The notes under the pieces are model-generated. The model saw nothing but the letters and a program-made list of their open reading frames with translations, searched no databases and had not been told where the DNA came from. From an uncultured Maribacter sp. (lineage in GTDB: Bacteria > Bacteroidota > Bacteroidia > Flavobacteriales > Flavobacteriaceae): a DNA stretch of 64,000 nucleotides. The translations under genes and the position numbers were made by a program. Where the stretch lies: contig NZ_CANMRY010000001.1 of the NCBI RefSeq assembly GCF_947500405.1, positions 372,001 to 436,000 on the forward strand. Direction: 5' to 3'. Of the stretch, positions 44,755 to 53,998 are shown piece after piece; the stretch's first letter is position 1, and every line of letters starts with the position of its first letter.

Positions 44755-44822
44755 TCGTACTTTTATAATTATTTCATATACTAAACAGATGGAATAATAG
44801 TCCTAAGTATTAGATTTTAAAT

Positions 44823-46331
44823 TCACTTATTTATAAATTCTTCTGGTGATTGAACCACGCCATTACCGCCTTCAAAACTCCAATAGTCTATACAATTCTT
44901 TTTTTTATCTAAAACATAATCCCATTTTTTAAGATAGAAATCTCGAGGTTTAAAATCATCACCGATAGTCTTAAGTTGCTGATTTAATTTGGCATACAGT
45001 GTTTTTTGGAGACTTGCAAACTTTGGATTCCCAATTAAGTTGTTCATCTGGTAAGGATCTTTTATATTATCAAAAAGCTTAGTTGCTCCTTCTAAGGTAC
45101 GTTCATAAGTATATTGCTTGGTACGAATAGCGCGATATTCATCTGCTCTGGCATTATCAGCAAAAGGACATACACTCATCACTAAAGCCGTACGATCTGC
45201 ATTAGGGTCTGGATTTTTTATCAATCTAGATAAATCTTCACCTTCAATTGTTTTGGGAATAGGTAGATTAGCCAAACCTAGTAATGAAGGTAAAATATCA
45301 GGAGTATTAATAGGGGCGTTCACCACAGTTCCTTTATGCTTTTCTATAGAAGGATACTTTATAAGGAAAGGCACTTTGATAGACTCGTCCCAACTCAATT
45401 GTTTTTTATAAGGTCTAGCACCATGAGCACCCATCATTTCTCCATGATCTGCAGAAAACACAATAATAGTATTGTCAGATAAATTTAAGTCCTTAATCTT
45501 TGCCAATATAATTCCTATAACCTCGTCTGTTGCAGTACAATGTGCATAGTAACCTTGCAACTCTTTACGAGTCTTTTCTTCTTTATCTTTAGGCACATTG
45601 GGGTTGATGATTAAATCGGCTGTTGGATACAAAGCTTTATACTTCTGAGGTGCACTATAATGAGGAAAATGAGGGGTTGATATAGAAATAAACATTAAAA
45701 ATGGATTATCATCTTTTGCATGTTCAGTCATATATTTATTCGCGTCTTTGATAATAGCAAAAGGTGAATATTCATTCCAATATTTAAGTATTGCATCATC
45801 ATTATCATAATAAGGCATTTTATTATAATCATGAGAACATTCTAATGCTTTCCAATAGTCAAAACCTTGACGTCTTTCTTTTGGTGTATAATTTTCCCTT
45901 CCATGACCGTCCAAATGCCATTTACCCCAATAAGCAGTATTATAACCCTCAGATTTAAATATTTCTGCCATACAAAGTTCATTACTTGGCAAGTAAAGAT
46001 CGTTTAGAATCATACCTGTACTGGTGGGGTATCGTCCTGTCATAAGGGCTGCTCTATGCGGTGTACAAACAGGCATAACAGATACAGCATTTGTAAAATT
46101 TACTGATTCCTTAGAAAATTCATCAAGATTTGGTGTCTTAACATTAACATCTCCTGCATAACCTAAAGCCGAACTCCTCCATTGATCTGTCAAAATATAA
46201 ACTATGTTAGGTTTCTTTTTTGATTGGGTTGTATTTGTATTATTTAGATTTTCCTTTTTCTTTATATTGTTGCAGCTGGTTAATGTAGTTGACACAATTG
46301 AAATAACTAGTAACAAACTCTTGAAATTCAT
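44823..46331 (-). CDS. S1-family sulfatase with CTPHR motif
   Basis: A 502-residue sulfatase. The N-terminus is a lipoprotein signal (TTLTSC, Cys about residue 20), followed by a Lys/Asn-rich linker. Metal-binding and fold signs are PNIVYILTDQWRSSALGYAG and IIVFSADHGEMMGAHG. The formylglycine motif is VCTPHR with Cys89, which fits C-x-P-x-R but has His where Ser is most common. GKWHLDGHG supplies the conserved Lys-x-x-His-type site. Together with the sulfatase at 49492 it represents a second sulfatase type in this locus, since the two are much closer to each other than to the 33649 enzyme. The 236 bp upstream hold no gene. Confidence 0.9.
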   Translation of the reverse strand: MNFKSLLLVISIVSTTLTSCNNIKKKENLNNTNTTQSKKKPNIVYILTDQWRSSALGYAGDVNVKTPNLDEFSKESVNFTNAVSVMPVCTPHRAALMTGRYPTSTGMILNDLYLPSNELCMAEIFKSEGYNTAYWGKWHLDGHGRENYTPKERRQGFDYWKALECSHDYNKMPYYDNDDAILKYWNEYSPFAIIKDANKYMTEHAKDDNPFLMFISISTPHFPHYSAPQKYKALYPTADLIINPNVPKDKEEKTRKELQGYYAHCTATDEVIGIILAKIKDLNLSDNTIIVFSADHGEMMGAHGARPYKKQLSWDESIKVPFLIKYPSIEKHKGTVVNAPINTPDILPSLLGLANLPIPKTIEGEDLSRLIKNPDPNADRTALVMSVCPFADNARADEYRAIRTKQYTYERTLEGATKLFDNIKDPYQMNNLIGNPKFASLQKTLYAKLNQQLKTIGDDFKPRDFYLKKWDYVLDKKKNCIDYWSFEGGNGVVQSPEEFINK

Positions 46332-46567
46332 TCTTTTTTACTTTTAATATTTTTATTTTTTTATACTTAATATATGTTACGGAGCCTTCTATTACATTTG
46401 GAACCAAATATTTACACATCAATCATTATTATACCACAACTTTTTATTGAAACAAAAAAACATTAAAACTACTTCTTAGGCTATCGCTTTTGGTTTAGTT
46501 AAAACCACTCCTGTAAAAAGTATATCTCCAAAACATAAATATAAATTGCTTAAGGCTGTTGTAGAAA

Positions 46568-47980
46568 CTAACAAATTCGAACCACCCTTAATTTCAATAA
46601 ATTACCCAGCTTCTCAATTTTGTTAGCAATATGGCCTACACCAATAGCACAATGGTGCGATGGCCCTTGTTTAGACCACTCATTCATAAAAGCTCTTGCT
46701 CCTATTGAAAAACGGTAACGACTATTTGTATTTCCTATTTGTAATATTGGCCCTTCTACCGATTCTCCTTCGGCAACTAATAAAAACACATCATCTTTAC
46801 CTTCTACTACAGACAATAAAGTTACAGGACCATGCTTAACAGTCATTTGAATTGACAAGCCTTTTCCTGGTTTTCCATGATACACAGGTAATGGCACTAA
46901 TTGTACATTACCTTCAGCAATGGCAAAATGTGCAGGCCCATCGTGACCTAACATAACAATATCGTCATTAAAATCCATCGCATAAAACTCAGAAAATGAA
47001 CCACCAATACCAAAAGCATCCATAATTTTCATGGCTTGGGCATTTTTCACTTCATATTCTCCTGCAACCGGTACATTTTTCCCTGTTAACAAGGTGTTTC
47101 CTGCTATGACAGAAGTTACAATATTTTCATATTCGTTTCCTGATTCGCCTTCATAATAATAGGCTAAAGAACCTAAATCGTGATTTTCAACCAATTTATC
47201 TAAAGCTATTGATGTTTTTGCTGCGCGTACCAATTCTTCTTCTTCACAAGCATCAATCACTTCAAAGGTACTTTGAAATTCAGCTATTTTTTCGCCAACC
47301 TCATCATCTGTAACTGCATCTCTGTACTTTTTCACCTCACACATTTCAACAATTTCTATATGCGTTCCAAAAGCTGAAGATTGTTTGGTTAAATCGGAAT
47401 ATACGTCTAACATACCCGCATAATAATGTCCTAAAACACCGAGTCTATTATTTTGCATTATCGAAGCGACTTTTGTAGCATCAATCCAATCCTGAATTTC
47501 GTCCCAAACTACTTGCTCTCCTAAATAACCTGTTACAAATTCGTAATCTATTCCTGCACGATTAAACACATTTGCAAATTCTGGTACCGAACAAGCCTGA
47601 CAATGTGCTAACCACTCTCCAGTCATTTTACCACGATCCCCCAATGCATTAAAGCTTTCGTAATCTATAGCTGCAACAGGTTGTATATTTAAAATAACTA
47701 TTGGACATTTTACTTTTTGTACTACAGGTAATACTGTAGATGATAAGGCATACGTAGATATATATAAAAACAAGATATCTACATCTTCTGTTTTTAGCAC
47801 CTGAGCTTTTTCTCTTGCAACCACAGGGGAATCTACCAAACCAACATTGACAACCTCAGCACCAAAACTTTCCATTTTAGTTGCTATTTGTTGTTGATAA
47901 CCTTCTAACCGCTCTAATAAGCCTTCAAATTGCGGCCAATAGGTATCTAAGCCAATACCAAATAATCCAACTTTTATCAT
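46568..47980 (-). CDS. L-fucose/L-arabinose isomerase-like sugar isomerase
   Basis: A 470-residue cytoplasmic protein of the arabinose/fucose isomerase fold. The N-terminal Rossmann-like part begins VGLFGIGLDTYWPQFEGL, and the middle has LYISTYALSSTVLPVVQ. Plausible metal ligands are E331 (GGSFSEFYAMDF), H346 (MLGHDGPAH) and a His in GPSHHCAIG near residue 441, arranged as in AraA. The exact sugar is unknown. Given the locus, rhamnose, another 6-deoxy sugar or xylose are candidates, and this gene could replace a missing rhamnose isomerase. It lies between two sulfatase-linked genes with long gaps on both sides (236 and 280 bp), so it may be transcribed on its own. Confidence 0.78.
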   Translation of the reverse strand: MIKVGLFGIGLDTYWPQFEGLLERLEGYQQQIATKMESFGAEVVNVGLVDSPVVAREKAQVLKTEDVDILFLYISTYALSSTVLPVVQKVKCPIVILNIQPVAAIDYESFNALGDRGKMTGEWLAHCQACSVPEFANVFNRAGIDYEFVTGYLGEQVVWDEIQDWIDATKVASIMQNNRLGVLGHYYAGMLDVYSDLTKQSSAFGTHIEIVEMCEVKKYRDAVTDDEVGEKIAEFQSTFEVIDACEEEELVRAAKTSIALDKLVENHDLGSLAYYYEGESGNEYENIVTSVIAGNTLLTGKNVPVAGEYEVKNAQAMKIMDAFGIGGSFSEFYAMDFNDDIVMLGHDGPAHFAIAEGNVQLVPLPVYHGKPGKGLSIQMTVKHGPVTLLSVVEGKDDVFLLVAEGESVEGPILQIGNTNSRYRFSIGARAFMNEWSKQGPSHHCAIGVGHIANKIEKLGNLLKLRVVRIC

Positions 47981-48260
47981 TGTCCTTTTCTTTTATTTTT
48001 AGCGCCTATCAGAGAGATAATCCATTCTATAAATTGCATTTTTTGATGCATCTCACCATGCTTTTTTATTTGTAGCTCCTAGTGACGTATTCGTAAATAA
48101 ATTAAGAATAGTTAAGACTGGTTAAGACTGAAACTCTTGTATTGCACCTATTTAAATGTAAAATACGCAATAAATGAGCCAAGATACAATTGACGTTTTG
48201 ATATATTTATTAAACAAAATGATATCAATTATCACAATGCGTTGTTCTAAATTATCTTAT
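47981..48260. other. Intergenic region between isomerase and enolase-superfamily genes
   Basis: 280 AT-rich bases with a direct repeat of GTTAAGACTG (about 48113-48131). No gene, terminator or copy of the 20-bp element is seen. It probably holds the promoter of the isomerase gene. Confidence 0.4.
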
Positions 48261-49490
48261 TTAGATTTCAATATACAATTCACTTACTTTTTTTAATCTA
48301 TCAGTATCTATTTCTAAACCAAAACCTGGCTTTGGCGTAAATGAATAGTAACCATTGGCCTCTTTTTTAGTGGCTGAACTTTGCAAACACTCTAAATAGA
48401 TTTTAGAGTCTGCTTTTTTCTCAATGGCTTCCACCCAAGTGGCATCGACACCTATTGCTATTTGTTGCCATGCCGAACAAGCTGGCCCTACCAAACTATC
48501 GTCACCTATCATAACTTTTGCCCCTATTTCTTTTACTTTATGAGCCAATTGAGCTGTATGTGTTAAGCTTCCCATAGTAGAAGGATGCAAATTGTAAATG
48601 TGTCCCATTCCTGCTTCCATAGTTTTTAGGCCTTTCCAAGCTGGACGCATGGGCGCATCTGGAATTAAAGTTAAATCTCTAACCATCTTTTGTAGCTCTA
48701 TCCACTGCTTTGTTTTTAAATGCGCTGGATCTTCAATAGCATTTAGTCCATTGGCTTTAAAACGGTCTAAAATAGATTTCAACTCATTTAATGATTCCCA
48801 CTTTTTATAGCCTTTATTGACATCTGAAATTACAACAGCGTCATCGCCCAAAACATCTCTTATAATTCGCAGTAGTTTCATATCAACCACTTCATCTCCA
48901 TACATTTTAAATTTCATGTGATGCCCAAGGTTCTGTTCGATGCTTTTTTCTGCCTCTGCCCTTACTTTTATCTCGTCTTTATCTAGTATGCAGTATAAGC
49001 CTGGAACTGTATTTCGTCCAGTCAATCCCAACAACTCTACTGCAGGTTTATTTTGAAGCCTTCCTGACAAATCCAAAAGTCCCATATCTAAAGATTCTAA
49101 CATTTTAAGAGATTGCTTAGAACCTAAAACCTGTTCTGATGTCAATATTTTTTGAGCCTCTCCTAGGGTTAACCCTTTAAATTGTTGTAAATATTTTACC
49201 CAAGCCGTTGGCTTAAAATCTGGATCATTTTTAGAAGCTGGTGTTTCCGCCCATCCATAAAAATCTCCTGACGAAATCTTTATGAATAAATGTTGACGGT
49301 TATGCCATGTTCCCCAAGAAAAATATCGAGGTATATTGATATCGTATCGAAATATTTCGATTTTTGTAATCTTTTCGTTTAAATATGCTGTTCCATTTTT
49401 ACCTGCACAGGCTGATAATAATGAATATGTAGCGCTAGCTAAACCAAGTGCTGACATGCTCTTTATAAAATGGCGTCTGTTTGTTTTCAT
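48261..49490 (-). CDS. Exported enolase-superfamily (mandelate racemase/muconate cycloisomerase type) protein
   Basis: I chose the ATG at 49490, which begins MKTNRRHFIKSMSALGLAS. The twin arginines and following hydrophobic stretch form a Tat signal, and LLSAC gives a lipobox, so a folded, exported lipoprotein is predicted. An ATG five codons upstream would overlap the sulfatase gene. Enolase-superfamily features are complete: the KFK pair (K193, K195), and metal ligands D223 (ISDVNKGY), E253 (AIEDPAH) and D278 (IPDAPM) at normal spacing. The family includes sugar-acid dehydratases and epimerases. The reaction could be dehydration or epimerisation of a uronate or aldonate, but in the periplasm that is unusual. 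It starts one base after the sulfatase gene ends, so the two are coupled. Confidence 0.85.
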   Translation of the reverse strand: MKTNRRHFIKSMSALGLASATYSLLSACAGKNGTAYLNEKITKIEIFRYDINIPRYFSWGTWHNRQHLFIKISSGDFYGWAETPASKNDPDFKPTAWVKYLQQFKGLTLGEAQKILTSEQVLGSKQSLKMLESLDMGLLDLSGRLQNKPAVELLGLTGRNTVPGLYCILDKDEIKVRAEAEKSIEQNLGHHMKFKMYGDEVVDMKLLRIIRDVLGDDAVVISDVNKGYKKWESLNELKSILDRFKANGLNAIEDPAHLKTKQWIELQKMVRDLTLIPDAPMRPAWKGLKTMEAGMGHIYNLHPSTMGSLTHTAQLAHKVKEIGAKVMIGDDSLVGPACSAWQQIAIGVDATWVEAIEKKADSKIYLECLQSSATKKEANGYYSFTPKPGFGLEIDTDRLKKVSELYIEI

Positions 49491-49491
49491 T

Positions 49492-50979
49492 TTACCAAGG
49501 GTCATTCATAGAAGTTAACAATGTCGCTAACTCTTTTTCCATTTGAGCATCTAACCTAGCATCTTCTCCCCAAATGTTTTTCATCTGATAAGGGTCTTTA
49601 GCATCATTATATAGATAATGAAATTTATCCCCACTTTCGTGTTTAACTACTGCGTAAGTGTAATTTTTTGTTCTAAAACCACGAGTATCTCCTTTAGAAG
49701 CAAAGCTTTTACCTCCAAAATACAATTGTTTTTCTGGACGGTTTACAGGTTTATCAAAAAACAAATCTGCATAATTTTTACCTTCAACTTCGTCTGGTAT
49801 TTCATCTTTCATACCCATTAAGCCCAACAGTGTTGGCATATAATCAGGCACACTTAATAAAATATCATCGGTTTTAGGTTTTACAATTTTTGGATAGTGC
49901 ACTATTAAAGGGATTTTAAAAGCTTCTTTAAACCAAATGTTTTTATGCATTAAACCTTGGCTTCCTAGCATTTCTCCATGATCAGCAGAAAATACGATGA
50001 TGGTATTATCGTACATCCCTTCTTCTTTTAACTTTGCAATAACGCGCCCAATTTGGTCATCAACGCCATTTACGGAAGCAAAATAATCTGTAGCTTGATC
50101 TAAACGTTTTTCTACACCATGGTCTCCTCTTTTTAATTTATAATTATCATTAAATTGAACATTTGGTCGGTTTAGAACATCTTTATAACTCATCCCTTCA
50201 TAACGTTTTTGATAACGTTCTGGAACCTGCTTAAATGGTGTATGTGGTGGATTTATAGACCAAAACAAAGCAAAAGGTTCATCAGATTTTCTTTGGTCTT
50301 CATTATTATTTAGATAGTCAATAATAACATCTGCTTCATGTTCTGCAGACCATTTTTTTATATGAACTTTTTCATCTTCTTTTGCATTGGTTGTCCAATA
50401 ATAAGGCACGTTATGCCTATTGTGCGTTCCGTAAGCATACCAAAAAGAAAAACCATGTCTTCTATCTGGTGGACACCAAGTATCCCAAACACGCTTAACA
50501 TCTGGTGGTGTGGGTTCTGGACCATCTAAATGCCATTTTCCAACGTAACCTGCGCTATATCCATTATCAACTAAAACATCAGAAAAACAGATTTCATCTT
50601 TCTTTAAATAATTTCCTAATGCCGTTCTTTGAGAATTACAATTTTCTACAACTCCTGTTGATAGTGAGTAACGGCCTGTCATTAACATAGCTCTGTATGG
50701 ACTACATAATGGATTGTTGGCTACGGCTTCATTAAAAAACACACCTTCTTTTGCTAGCTGATCTAGATTAGGCGTATGTACAGGATCTTCTTTTAAAAAT
50801 CCTAATGAGGCTTGTCTGTACTGATCTGCAAAAATGAACAATAAATTAGGCTTGTTTTTTACAATTTCTTTTTCTTCTTTGGATGTGTTTTTACACGAAT
50901 ATATACTAGATAGAATTAATCCAAGAATTATTAGATTTTTAGAAATCGTCTTTTTTGTATATTGATTTAATATGTTCAT
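49492..50979 (-). CDS. S1-family sulfatase with CSPYR motif
   Basis: A 495-residue sulfatase lipoprotein (SSIYSC, Cys about residue 29). Fold signs are KPNLLFIFADQYRQASLGFL, GKWHLDGPEP and IIVFSADHGEMLGSQG. The formylglycine motif is LCSPYR with Cys92; the Tyr in place of the usual Ser/Thr-type residue is shared in spirit with CTPHR of the 44823 enzyme. Sequence likeness between those two is obvious along the whole length, so they probably arose by duplication and may cut different sulfate positions or chain ends. Translational coupling with the enolase-superfamily gene is likely (one-base gap). A GH106 tail remnant lies between this gene and the GH78 gene upstream. Confidence 0.9.
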   Translation of the reverse strand: MNILNQYTKKTISKNLIILGLILSSIYSCKNTSKEEKEIVKNKPNLLFIFADQYRQASLGFLKEDPVHTPNLDQLAKEGVFFNEAVANNPLCSPYRAMLMTGRYSLSTGVVENCNSQRTALGNYLKKDEICFSDVLVDNGYSAGYVGKWHLDGPEPTPPDVKRVWDTWCPPDRRHGFSFWYAYGTHNRHNVPYYWTTNAKEDEKVHIKKWSAEHEADVIIDYLNNNEDQRKSDEPFALFWSINPPHTPFKQVPERYQKRYEGMSYKDVLNRPNVQFNDNYKLKRGDHGVEKRLDQATDYFASVNGVDDQIGRVIAKLKEEGMYDNTIIVFSADHGEMLGSQGLMHKNIWFKEAFKIPLIVHYPKIVKPKTDDILLSVPDYMPTLLGLMGMKDEIPDEVEGKNYADLFFDKPVNRPEKQLYFGGKSFASKGDTRGFRTKNYTYAVVKHESGDKFHYLYNDAKDPYQMKNIWGEDARLDAQMEKELATLLTSMNDPW

Positions 50980-51001
50980 TTTTAATGTAAAGTTTAACTA
51001 A

Positions 51002-51190
51002 CTAATAGTTTATAGTTTCAATACTTACTAGACTTAACAATCTCGAAGGCTTTAATTTTGATTTTGGTTTAATATCATCGACAACTAACCAAGTATATTT
51101 TTCTTCTTCTGATCTTTGCTTGTCTTTTATCAACTGATTTCGCCATAAATTAACCACTTCTATTTACATTTAATTTTCTCCTTTCTTTTG
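51002..51190 (-). pseudogene. GH106 3'-end remnant
   Basis: The minus strand encodes EIEVVNLWRNQLIKDKQRSE, EEKYTWLVVDDIKPKSKLKP, then SRLLSLVSIETINY and a stop. The intact GH106 at 53999-57232 ends with nearly the same residues (EIEVVNLWRNQLIKDKQRSE; NEKYTWLVIDDIKPKSKLQP). Only this ~55-codon tail is present, with small frame changes at its upstream edge. It lies just past the GH78 gene, so that GH78 sits between the intact GH106 and a second copy of its tail. Confidence 0.85.
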
Positions 51191-51204
51191 CAATACATAT
51201 TCGC

Positions 51205-53970
51205 TTAATAATTAGTTTTAAATGAATATGTTCCTGGGTTTACCTGAAAAACAAAAGCTTTATTTGTTTTGCTAATTAATTTTATATCTGAATTACTATC
51301 AAATTCTACTCCGTTTACCTTAATGCTTTCTTGTGTATTTCCTGGTACAAAAACTTGAGCAGTTGTATTTGGAGGTACTATTATATCTAAATTAAATTGC
51401 TTGTCGACTATTTTCCAACTTGAACTTACTTTTCCATAAGGCGAATTATAAGTAGCAGCTGCAGATGTTAAAGGGCCGCCTGGAATAGGAGCAATTTCTA
51501 TTTCTTTGTAGCCCACTTTAATAGGTTTAATACCCGCAATGCGTTCGTACATCCAACGACCAATAGCTCCGTAGGCATAATGGTTGAAAGAATTCATACC
51601 GCCTTTGTTAAAACCATCTTTATGGGTGTAACTATTCCAACGCTCCCACATGGTAGTTGCCCCTTGATTTATAGAATAGAACCACGATGGGTAGGTTTCT
51701 TTAAACAAAATTTCATACATCAAGTCGGTCTCGCCTATTTTATCAAGTACTAAAGGCAATAAAGGTGTACCTAAAAAACCGGTACGCAAATGGTTATCGG
51801 TTAGTTTTATTTGTTCCAATAAATGAGGTACTGCTTTTTGCGCTAATTCATCATCCAACAAATCGAACGCTAAGGCTAATAAATAAGCGGTTTGAGTTTC
51901 AGGACCTTCAATAATGCGTCCTTGAGTATCGAAAAAACTATTTTGAAATACATCGCGAATAGCATGGAATAAAAGCTCATATTCTTTGGCTTCAGACTCA
52001 AATCCTAGCACTCTTGCTGCTTGAGCAGTTAGGTTAACAGAGTGCGCATAATGAGCTGTGATAATTAGCTTATTTGAGGTTACACCAAATCGCTCATCTC
52101 TTTTGTGTGTTGAATAGGGTTGTAACCAATCGCCGTGGGTAAACATTTTGACAATATGGTCTTTGGCATTTGACTGATAAAATCCTACCCATTTTTTCAT
52201 ACTTGCATAGTTTTCTTCCAAAACACCTACATCACCAGTACGCTGGTATGTTTCCCAAGGGACAATAGTGATTACATCGCTCCAACCAGCACCAGCTTTA
52301 AGCTTACCTCCTAAAGAAGGTACCATTACAGGAACCGCACCATCTTCATCTTGATCGTTTCGTACACTTTGCAACCAACTCATCCAAAAGGAATGCACAT
52401 CACCTAAAAAAAACGAGGTGGGTGCAATGACCTGAGCATCTCCTGTCCAGCCTGCTCTTTCATCACGTTGCGGACAATCGGTTGGTATATCGAGCGTATT
52501 ACCTCTTAACCCCCAAATAATATTGCTTTGCAGTTGATTGAGTTTTTCGTGTGACGAGTTAAACTCAACATTCAAATTATAATCAGAATGTTGCACAACA
52601 CCTATTACCCACGATTTATCTGGTGTAGCATTTGCATTAAAACCACTCAACTCTACATATCTAAAACCGTGAAACGTAAATGTTGGTTGATACTCAATTT
52701 GTCCATCTTCTTTAGCAATATAATAATCGGTTGAAACTGCACCTCGGTAATTTTTAGTATACATGCGTCCATCTTGCTGAAGCATTTCGGCAAAACGTAT
52801 TTTTAAAGTTCCGTCTTTATCCATTGGCACTTTAATACGCGGTACACCCACCATATTTTGTCCCATATCAAAAATTACCACACCTTTATCAATCTCTGTA
52901 ATAGCAATTGGTGCTAACTCTTCTACAGATTTAACTGTATTGTGTCGCTTAGGTGTCAAACTAATTTCTGCATCTATATCTTCAACAACCACCTTTTGCC
53001 AATTTGCATCATCAAATGATGTTAACGACCAAGATTTTTGTTCTTTCCGTGCATCATATTGCTCTCCATCATAAATTCCAGCATAAACAATTGGTCCCTC
53101 TTGGGTAGCTTTCCAACTTTCATCAGTAATAAAGGTTTTAACATCGCCATTGGTATATTTTACTTCAAGTTGACACATTACTTTGGGCGAAACTTTTGGA
53201 TAGCCTCTAAGCATTAATCGACCTGCATACCAGCCCTCAGCTAAGGAAATTCCAATGGCATTAGAACCATCTTGCAAATGATCTGTTACATCATAAGTTA
53301 ACGTTTCAATGCGTTTATTGTAAGGGGTCCAACCTGGAGCCATTACATCGTCGCCAACCTTTCTGCCATTGATTTCAGCTTCAAAAAGTCCCTTTGCCGT
53401 AATGTACAATCTAGCAGATTCAATTTTAGAGTCAAGAGTAAACTCATTTCGCAAGTACTGTACTTTATAAGAGGTTTTATTCGTTTTTGGCGACTTTGCT
53501 TTATCAACTTTTGGCAAGCTAATCCATTTGGCCTGCCAATCGGAGTTATGGAGTAGTCCTAACTCAAAGTTGGCTACCTCACTCCAAGCTGAAGCCTTTT
53601 TATTTTGATCCCAAAACTTTAACTGCCAATACACTTTTTGTCGCGAAGAGAGTTTTTCTCCTTTGTATTTGACAAATAGAGTTTGCTCACTTTCCACTTT
53701 TCCGCTTTCCCATAAATCAGCATTATTTGGTAATAGTTCAGGTTTAGAAGCCACTACAATCGAATAAGCTGTTTGCTTTTTGATGTTTTTATCTTGTGGT
53801 AGTTTCCATGAAAAAGAAGGTGTAGCATCGTAAAAACCTATTGGATTTTTAAATTGTTCACTTACTACCAACTCGTGCGGTGGAATATTATTTTGAACTG
53901 AAGAACACGAAACCAAAAATAGTATCGTCAGTATGACTGTTGCCAATCTATTGCTCGAAATTATGTACAT
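51205..53970 (-). CDS. GH78 alpha-L-rhamnosidase lipoprotein
   Basis: A 921-residue lipoprotein (LFLVSC, Cys about residue 22). It has the complete GH78 layout: N-terminal sandwich (PIGFYDATPSFSWKLP), carbohydrate-binding N-domain (EAEINGRKVGDDVMAPGWTP), concanavalin-like domain, (alpha/alpha)6 barrel and C-terminal sandwich. The catalytic block is DCPQRDERAGWTGDAQ with D498, E503 and D510, and the second acid lies in ATTMWERWNSY. It is the most canonical of the four GH78 proteins. It is followed by the GH106 tail remnant and preceded by the intact GH106 at a 28-bp gap. It should cleave terminal alpha-L-rhamnose with inversion. Confidence 0.95.
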   Translation of the reverse strand: MYIISSNRLATVILTILFLVSCSSVQNNIPPHELVVSEQFKNPIGFYDATPSFSWKLPQDKNIKKQTAYSIVVASKPELLPNNADLWESGKVESEQTLFVKYKGEKLSSRQKVYWQLKFWDQNKKASAWSEVANFELGLLHNSDWQAKWISLPKVDKAKSPKTNKTSYKVQYLRNEFTLDSKIESARLYITAKGLFEAEINGRKVGDDVMAPGWTPYNKRIETLTYDVTDHLQDGSNAIGISLAEGWYAGRLMLRGYPKVSPKVMCQLEVKYTNGDVKTFITDESWKATQEGPIVYAGIYDGEQYDARKEQKSWSLTSFDDANWQKVVVEDIDAEISLTPKRHNTVKSVEELAPIAITEIDKGVVIFDMGQNMVGVPRIKVPMDKDGTLKIRFAEMLQQDGRMYTKNYRGAVSTDYYIAKEDGQIEYQPTFTFHGFRYVELSGFNANATPDKSWVIGVVQHSDYNLNVEFNSSHEKLNQLQSNIIWGLRGNTLDIPTDCPQRDERAGWTGDAQVIAPTSFFLGDVHSFWMSWLQSVRNDQDEDGAVPVMVPSLGGKLKAGAGWSDVITIVPWETYQRTGDVGVLEENYASMKKWVGFYQSNAKDHIVKMFTHGDWLQPYSTHKRDERFGVTSNKLIITAHYAHSVNLTAQAARVLGFESEAKEYELLFHAIRDVFQNSFFDTQGRIIEGPETQTAYLLALAFDLLDDELAQKAVPHLLEQIKLTDNHLRTGFLGTPLLPLVLDKIGETDLMYEILFKETYPSWFYSINQGATTMWERWNSYTHKDGFNKGGMNSFNHYAYGAIGRWMYERIAGIKPIKVGYKEIEIAPIPGGPLTSAAATYNSPYGKVSSSWKIVDKQFNLDIIVPPNTTAQVFVPGNTQESIKVNGVEFDSNSDIKLISKTNKAFVFQVNPGTYSFKTNY

Positions 53971-53998
53971 GTTATTTTATATTTGTGTGTATTATTTA

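Noticed and set aside
46470..46570. Plus-strand open stretch past the sulfatase gene region
   Set aside because: It has no start, and it overlaps the end of the isomerase gene on the other strand; no family match was recognised.
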